This document shows, piece after piece, positions 1 through 3,790 of a stretch of DNA of 5,928 bases (its first letter is position 1; the number at the start of each line of letters is the position of its first letter). This stretch comes from an uncultured Collinsella sp. (GTDB taxonomy: Bacteria; Actinomycetota; Coriobacteriia; Coriobacteriales; Coriobacteriaceae). The stretch spans positions 1-5,928 of the forward strand of contig CAUASQ010000102.1 in the NCBI GenBank assembly GCA_958431945.1. Direction: 5' to 3'. The notes beneath the pieces were generated by a model that had not been told where the DNA came from, ran no database searches, and saw nothing but the letters and a program-made list of their open reading frames with translations. Both the position numbers and the translations under genes were made by a program.

Positions 1-608
1 TGCTGCTTGGCCTGCATGTCCTGCATCTGGGCAGTCTGCTGGTCCTTGAGCTTCTCTAAGTCGGCCTTCTGCGACTCGAGCTCGGTCTTTTGCGCATCGA
101 GCTCTTCCTGGATGGTCTGAATGTCCTCGATGGCGTCGCGGTCGCTCTTGTTGATCTTCTCAACGTAATGCGCGTTGGCGACGAGTTCCTCAAACGAGCC
201 AGAGGCCAGCAGCAGCGACAGGATGTTCGTGCCGCCGGACTTGTAGCTGGCGGCCACGCGATCGGAAAGGTCGTTGCGCTTCTTCTTGAGCTCGGCCTTC
301 TTTTCATCGATCTGGGCCTGCGTGTCGTCAATCTTGCCCTGGACATTCTCGATGTCGTTGAGGGTCTGGGCATTCTTGTTGGCCAGCGCCGCATACTCAT
401 TTGCGATGCTGTCGAGCTGGGCCTGAACCTCGTCGAGCTGGGCCTGGGCGGCATTCAGTTTATCGGTGGTTTCTTTGGAAGCCTCCGCCGCATGGGCGCG
501 AGCGGGCAGGCCAAAAAGAACTGCCGCAGAAGCGGCGCCGAACAGGGCCTTGAGGGCAGTGCGGCGCGAGAGCTCCTGGGAAAGGATGGAATCGCTGTTT
601 GGTGACAT
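1..608 (-). CDS. Secreted PcsB/CwlO-like coiled-coil protein, probable peptidoglycan hydrolase N-terminus (partial, 3' end off window)
   Basis: The minus strand is open from an ATG at 608-606 to the left edge, giving 202 codons with no stop. A GGAG ribosome binding site (614-617 read on the minus strand) lies 5 nt before the ATG, which fixes the start. The N-terminus has a long polar region, a twin-arginine-like motif SRRTALK (residues 14-20), a hydrophobic stretch (about 21-35) and a likely signal peptidase site after AHA (38-40). From about residue 45 the chain is rich in Q, D, E, K and A with heptad-like spacing, as in a long coiled coil. A middle segment around residues 118-160 (RVAASYKSGG, then SLLLASGSFEELV) matches the style of the PcsB/CwlO N-terminal domain, which in known members controls a C-terminal cell-wall hydrolase. 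That catalytic domain (NlpC/P60 or CHAP would be usual) is not in the window, so hydrolase activity is inferred. It is divergent from galE and shares a 266-bp intergenic region with it. Confidence 0.85.
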   Translation of the reverse strand, partial: MSPNSDSILSQELSRRTALKALFGAASAAVLFGLPARAHAAEASKETTDKLNAAQAQLDEVQAQLDSIANEYAALANKNAQTLNDIENVQGKIDDTQAQIDEKKAELKKKRNDLSDRVAASYKSGGTNILSLLLASGSFEELVANAHYVEKINKSDRDAIEDIQTIQEELDAQKTELESQKADLEKLKDQQTAQMQDMQAKQ

Positions 609-669
609 ATGTACTCCGTTACATGCTTATTTATATGTCGCTCAACTCATACATATTAGCGTACATATG
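606..669. repeat. 9-bp inverted repeat with four ACATAT-type motifs upstream of the secreted-protein gene
   Basis: CATATGTAC at 606-614 is the exact reverse complement of GTACATATG at 661-669. Between them ATATGT occurs at 633-638 and ACATAT at 651-656, so the ACATAT hexamer occurs four times, in either orientation, within 64 bases. The left arm overlaps the start codon and RBS of the minus-strand gene. The region is AT-rich against a GC-rich background. It could be a set of operator half-sites or simply part of an AT-rich promoter region; no regulator is identifiable. Confidence 0.4.
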
Positions 670-680
670 GCGCGTCCCAA
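653..680 (-). promoter_or_regulatory. Possible promoter of the secreted-protein gene
   Basis: On the minus strand, TTGGGA (680-675) is followed after 16 bases by TAATAT (658-653), resembling -35 and -10 boxes of a housekeeping sigma factor. This would give a leader of about 40 nt before the ATG at 608. The match at -35 is weak, and a TATAAA nearer the gene is an alternative -10. The right arm of the 9-bp inverted repeat falls in the spacer between the two boxes. Confidence 0.25.
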
Positions 681-747
681 CGATTTCCACGAACGGCAGG
701 AAACTGCAAGGTCAGCGGCTCGTAAGCAAATGCCAAAGATCAGGTTA

Positions 748-757
748 TGCGTACGCA
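748..757. other. 10-bp perfect palindrome in the divergent intergenic region
   Basis: TGCGTACGCA is its own reverse complement. It sits about 75 bases upstream of the probable galE -10 box and about 140 bases upstream of the secreted-protein start. The position is compatible with a regulator site, but a single 10-bp palindrome is weak evidence. Apart from the promoter boxes and repeats listed here, I see nothing else in bases 670-808. Confidence 0.2.
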
Positions 758-808
758 AGCTCTTCTATGAGTACGTTAGCACAATCCTCTGCTTTTCCTA
801 CGGCGCAC

Positions 809-837
809 GATTTGGGCGTCCCTGCCTGCGCTATACT
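809..837 (+). promoter_or_regulatory. Probable galE promoter
   Basis: TATACT at 832-837 is a good -10 box. The -35 is poor: GATTTG at 809-814 gives a 17-base spacer, and the nearby TTGGGC at 812-817 looks better but leaves only 14 bases. Transcription would begin near 844, giving a leader of about 30 nt. The weak -35 suggests an activator or simply a modest promoter. Confidence 0.5.
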
Positions 838-874
838 CCCCTGAAGAAGTGTTCCTGATTCGATAGGAGACTAC

Positions 875-1936
875 ATGTCCAAAGCACTCGACCCCAAAGA
901 CACCTGTGTCCTCGTTACCGGTGGCGCCGGCTTTATCGGCTCGCACACCGTCGTTCAGCTGCTCGAGGGTGGCTACCAGGTCGTCATCGTCGATGATCTC
1001 TCCAACTCCAGCGCCGTCGCCGTCGACCGCGTCAAGACCATCGTGGGCGACGAGGCCGCCAAGAACCTCACCTTCTACGAGGCCAACGTGCTCGACCGCG
1101 ATGCGATGAACAAGATCTTCGATACCCATCAGATCGACCGCGTCATCCACTTTGCCGGCTTTAAGGCCGTCGGCGAGTCGGTGAGCAAGCCCGTCGAGTA
1201 CTACCACAACAACATCGAGAACACCCTGGTGCTCATCGACGTCATGCGCAACCATGGCTGCAAGTCCATCATCTTCTCGAGCTCCTCGACCGTCTACGGC
1301 GACCCGGACAACCCGCCCGTCACCGAGGAGGATCCTAAGAAGCCCGCGACCAACCCCTATGGTTGGACCAAGTGGATGATCGAGCAGATCCTTATGGACG
1401 TCCACACCGCCGACCCCGAGTGGGACGTCGTGCTACTCCGTTATTTCAACCCCATCGGCGCCCATCCGTCGGGTCTGATCGGCGAGGACCCCAAGGGCAT
1501 CCCCAACAACCTGGTGCCCTATGTCGCCCAGGTCGCCGTGGGCAAGCTCGAGGCCGTTCAGGTCTTTGGCAACGACTACCCCACCCCCGACGGCACCGGC
1601 GTGCGCGATTACATCCACGTGTGCGATCTGGCATCTGGTCACGTGGCCGCCCTCAACTGGATGAACGGCAAGACCGGCGTCGAGATCTTTAACTTGGGCA
1701 CCGGCACCGGCACCTCGGTACTCGAGGTCGTCGCCGCCTTCTCCAAGGCTTGTGGCAAGGAGCTGCCCTACGTGATCCGCGAGCGCCGCGCCGGCGACAT
1801 CGCTGCCAACTGGTGCGATGCCTCCAAGGCCGAGCGCATGATGGGCTGGAAGGCCCAGTACGACATCGCGGACATGTGCCGCGATAGCTGGAACTGGCAG
1901 AGCCACAACCCCAACGGCTTCGCCGACGCCGAGTAG
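875..1936 (+). CDS. galE: UDP-glucose 4-epimerase
   Basis: This 353-residue cytoplasmic enzyme interconverts UDP-glucose and UDP-galactose using tightly bound NAD, the epimerase step of the Leloir pathway and a supplier of UDP-galactose for surface glycans. It is an extended short-chain dehydrogenase/reductase. The Rossmann glycine motif is TGGAGFIGSH (residues 15-24), followed by VDDLSNSS (39-46) and HFAGFKAVGES (92-102). The catalytic set is Ser137 (in FSSSSTVYG, 134-142), Tyr162 and Lys166 (YGWTK), matching E. coli Ser124/Tyr149/Lys153 by alignment. The C-terminal substrate region holds RDYIHVCDLA (244-253) and RRAGDIAANWCDASKA (304-319). Length is slightly above the usual 330-340 because of a short N-terminal extension. 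An AGGAG site (865-869) 5 nt before the ATG supports this start. Asn312 lies where E. coli has gatekeeper Tyr299. The gene has its own promoter and terminator, and galK and galT are not adjacent. Confidence 0.96.
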   Translation: MSKALDPKDTCVLVTGGAGFIGSHTVVQLLEGGYQVVIVDDLSNSSAVAVDRVKTIVGDEAAKNLTFYEANVLDRDAMNKIFDTHQIDRVIHFAGFKAVGESVSKPVEYYHNNIENTLVLIDVMRNHGCKSIIFSSSSTVYGDPDNPPVTEEDPKKPATNPYGWTKWMIEQILMDVHTADPEWDVVLLRYFNPIGAHPSGLIGEDPKGIPNNLVPYVAQVAVGKLEAVQVFGNDYPTPDGTGVRDYIHVCDLASGHVAALNWMNGKTGVEIFNLGTGTGTSVLEVVAAFSKACGKELPYVIRERRAGDIAANWCDASKAERMMGWKAQYDIADMCRDSWNWQSHNPNGFADAE

Positions 1937-1958
1937 CAAAAACCTACATACCGCTCTT

Positions 1959-1992
1959 GCCCCGATCTCACGTTGTGAGGTCGGGGCTTTTT
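1959..1992 (+). terminator. Intrinsic terminator of galE
   Basis: The arms 1959-1971 and 1975-1987 pair over 13 bp (one G-T wobble at 1966/1980) around a 3-base loop, GTT, and are followed at once by five T residues (1988-1992). It starts 22 bases after the galE stop codon. On the opposite strand no T run follows the stem, so it acts only on rightward transcription. It insulates malQ from galE. Confidence 0.93.
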
Positions 1993-2041
1993 CATGGCAT
2001 GTAACCATTCGCCGAAAATCGACCAACTTTTTTATCTTGCC

Positions 2042-2071
2042 TGTACATGTTTAAACAACATGTTTTACAAT
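2042..2071 (+). promoter_or_regulatory. Probable promoter of the malQ-glgP unit
   Basis: TACAAT at 2066-2071 is a near-consensus -10 box in a locally AT-rich stretch. The best-placed -35 is only TGTACA at 2042-2047 (18-base spacer), a poor match, so activation by a protein is possible. Transcription would begin near 2078, leaving a leader of about 80 nt before malQ. The upstream galE terminator means malQ needs its own promoter, which supports this call. Confidence 0.5.
2045..2063. promoter_or_regulatory. Candidate operator dyad within the malQ promoter
   Basis: ACATGTT (2045-2051) and AACATGT (2057-2063) form a 7-bp inverted repeat around a 5-base centre. A second perfect 10-bp palindrome, TGTTTAAACA (2048-2057), overlaps it. 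The whole element lies between the -35 position and the -10 box, where a bound repressor would block RNA polymerase. It lacks the central CG typical of LacI/MalR-family and cre sites, so the regulator cannot be named. The dyad is seen directly; operator function is inferred. Confidence 0.45.
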
Positions 2072-2093
2072 AGGCGTATCGAATCAGAACATC

Positions 2094-2105
2094 GGAGGCG
2101 GACTG
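2094..2105 (+). other. Orphan Shine-Dalgarno-like GGAGG in the malQ leader, next to an in-frame CTG
   Basis: GGAGG at 2094-2098 is the strongest ribosome-binding match in the leader, yet no ATG, GTG or TTG lies at a normal distance. A CTG at 2103-2105 follows after 4 bases and is in the malQ frame with no stop before the ATG at 2157. It would add 18 residues to MalQ (beginning with codons for L/M, H, T, H, R, Q). Such an extension is not a feature of known MalQ proteins, so chance or a translation standby site is more likely. Confidence 0.2.
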
Positions 2106-2136
2106 CACACCCATCGGCAGGCCGACCCCACAACAA

Positions 2137-2149
2137 GAAGGTTGGTGAG
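2137..2149 (+). promoter_or_regulatory. malQ: malQ ribosome-binding region that decides the start
   Basis: Two purine-rich stretches precede malQ: GAAGG (2137-2141) and GGTGAG (2144-2149). In-frame starts are TTG at 2142, GTG at 2145 and ATG at 2157. GAAGG touches the TTG and is only 3 bases from the GTG, which is too close for either. GGTGAG is 7 bases from the ATG, a normal distance. Together with the MalQ-like N-terminus that begins there, this favours ATG 2157. Confidence 0.6.
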
Positions 2150-2156
2150 CGCATTC

Positions 2157-3662
2157 ATGGAGCGTGCAAGCGGCGTCCTCATGCCCGTCTCATCTCTGCC
2201 CGGACCATACGGAATCGGCGGCTTTGGCTGGAATGCCTACGACTTCGTCGATTTTCTCGCCTCGTGCAAACAACATTACTGGCAGATTCTGCCCCTTACG
2301 ACGACCAGCTATGGCGATTCGCCCTATCAGTCGTTCTCGGCCCGCGCAGGCAACCCCAACTTTATCGACTTTGCCGAGCTTATCGAGGCAGGGTATCTGG
2401 AGCAGCGCGATATCGATGGCGTGTATCTGGGATCCGACCCCAGCAATGTCGACTACGGTGCCATCTTTGGTGGCCGCCGTCAGATTCTCGACCGCGCCGC
2501 CGAGCGCTTTGCCGCCGACAAGCCGGCCGATTTCGATGACTTTATCCAGGCCAACGAGGACTGGCTCATCCCCTACTGTGAGTTCATGACCGTCAAAGAG
2601 GAGTGCGGTCTCAAGGCGTTTTGGGAGTGGCCCGCGGAGCTCCGCACCCGCGGCGAGGCTTCCGCCAAGGTCTGCGCCGACCATCCGGCGCGTATGCTCT
2701 ACCACCAGATGACGCAGTACTTCTTCGATCGCCAGTGGAGCCGCCTCAAGGCCTATGCCAACGAGCGCGACATTCTCATCATCGGCGACCTGCCCATCTA
2801 TGTCTCGCGTGACTCCGTCGAGATGTGGGCGACGCCTGAGCTCTTTAAGATCGACGCCGCCGGCAATCCCGTGAGCGTCGCCGGCACGCCGCCCGACCAG
2901 TTCTCGGCCACCGGCCAGTACTGGGGCAACCCCATCTACGACTGGGACGCCATGGAGTCCGACGGCTTCTCCTGGTGGGAGGGCCGCATTCGCGCCGCCC
3001 TCGACATGTACGACGTCATCCGCCTGGATCACTTCCGCGGCTTCGAGGCCTATTGGGAGGTGCCGTTCTCCTCGCCCGATTCGTCCTACGGTTCGTGGAC
3101 GCAGGGTCCCGGCCTCAAGTTCTTCAAGACGCTCGAGAAAAAGCTCGGCACGCTGCCCATCATCGCCGAGGACCTGGGCTTCCTCACCCCCGGCGTCATC
3201 GACATGCGCGACAACTCGGGCTTCCCCGGCATGAAGATCCTGCAGTTTGCCTTTGAGGGCACCAACTCGTACTACCTGCCGCATAACTACATCGCCAACA
3301 CCGTCGCCTATGTGGGCACCCACGACAACGAGACGGCGCGCGGTTGGTTTGAGGGAACGGCCACCCCGCGTCAGCGCGAGCAGGCAGCCCTGTACACCCA
3401 TCAGCAAGCCGGCGAACCCATGGCAGATGCACTCAATCGCACCATCGCCGCCAGCGTAAGCGACACGTGCATCTACACCATGCAGGACCTGCTCAACTTG
3501 GGCAACGAGGCGCGCATCAACACCCCTGCCACGCTGGGCGGCAACTGGACCTGGCGCATGCTCGACGGCGCCATCACCCGCGAGCTCGAGCACAAACTCA
3601 CCGACTGGACCGAGACCTACTTCCGCATCCCGTCGGAAGCCGAAATCGAGCTTCCTCAATAG
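2157..3662 (+). CDS. malQ: 4-alpha-glucanotransferase (amylomaltase, GH77)
   Basis: The 501-residue protein is a cytoplasmic disproportionating enzyme that moves maltosyl or longer units between alpha-1,4-glucans, releasing glucose and making chains long enough for phosphorylase. The start RASGVLMPVSSLPGPYGIG (residues 3-21) is the typical GH77 opening. The conserved GTPPDQFSATGQYWGNPIYD segment spans 243-262. Catalytic residues are visible: nucleophile Asp291 in IRLDHFRG (288-295), acid/base Glu338 in IAEDLG (336-341), and Asp390 in GTHDNET (387-393), corresponding to Asp293, Glu340 and Asp395 of the Thermus aquaticus enzyme. Length is normal for the compact bacterial form without N-terminal extension domains, and no signal peptide is seen. 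I chose ATG 2157 over the upstream TTG/GTG because family members begin there and because of RBS spacing. It is followed in the same direction by glgP after 128 bases, a common pairing for maltodextrin use. Confidence 0.96.
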   Translation: MERASGVLMPVSSLPGPYGIGGFGWNAYDFVDFLASCKQHYWQILPLTTTSYGDSPYQSFSARAGNPNFIDFAELIEAGYLEQRDIDGVYLGSDPSNVDYGAIFGGRRQILDRAAERFAADKPADFDDFIQANEDWLIPYCEFMTVKEECGLKAFWEWPAELRTRGEASAKVCADHPARMLYHQMTQYFFDRQWSRLKAYANERDILIIGDLPIYVSRDSVEMWATPELFKIDAAGNPVSVAGTPPDQFSATGQYWGNPIYDWDAMESDGFSWWEGRIRAALDMYDVIRLDHFRGFEAYWEVPFSSPDSSYGSWTQGPGLKFFKTLEKKLGTLPIIAEDLGFLTPGVIDMRDNSGFPGMKILQFAFEGTNSYYLPHNYIANTVAYVGTHDNETARGWFEGTATPRQREQAALYTHQQAGEPMADALNRTIAASVSDTCIYTMQDLLNLGNEARINTPATLGGNWTWRMLDGAITRELEHKLTDWTETYFRIPSEAEIELPQ

Positions 3663-3710
3663 GAGCTACCGCGCCCGACCCCTCCCCACCGTGCGGACGC
3701 GCTTGCTTTT

Positions 3711-3750
3711 CCCGCGCGAGGCCACCCCAATCCCCTCGCGCGGGCTTCTT
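3711..3750 (+). terminator. GC-rich hairpin between malQ and glgP, weak terminator or attenuator
   Basis: CCCGCGCGAGG (3711-3721) and CCTCGCGCGGG (3734-3744) pair perfectly over 11 bp around a 12-base loop. The following CTTCTT gives only a broken U tract, so termination should be partial. The structure begins 49 bases after the malQ stop and ends 40 bases before glgP. No convincing promoter follows it, so glgP probably depends on read-through. It could instead be an mRNA-stabilising 3' structure for malQ. The rest of the 128-base spacer shows only the glgP ribosome binding site. Confidence 0.6.
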
Positions 3751-3790
3751 ATGAATTGCAGACATGAAACAACCCATCACAGGAGAAAAC

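Noticed and set aside
90..605. Plus-strand open frame of 171 codons over the left gene
   Set aside because: It is antisense to the secreted coiled-coil protein, which has a signal peptide, RBS and recognisable domain. The antisense product is a low-complexity V/L/G-rich translation with no recognisable domain.
466..858. Plus-strand open frames (466-858 and 599-844) across the divergent intergenic region
   Set aside because: They overlap the secreted-protein gene and the galE promoter, have no convincing ribosome binding site, and show no family resemblance or the C/G-ending codon bias of the real genes.
1433..2026. Minus-strand open frame of 197 codons over the galE 3' end and terminator
   Set aside because: It is antisense to galE and crosses the galE terminator stem; the product is a biased shadow of the GC-rich codon pattern.
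2048..2057. TGTTTAAACA as a CcpA cre site or LacI/MalR operator
   Set aside because: The palindrome is centred on TA and lacks the central CG that defines both site types, so the regulator is left unnamed.
2190..3659. 489-codon minus-strand open frame covering nearly all of malQ
   Set aside because: Its length is striking, but it is exactly antisense to malQ. Long antisense frames are expected where codons end mostly in C or G, and the product has no recognisable motifs.
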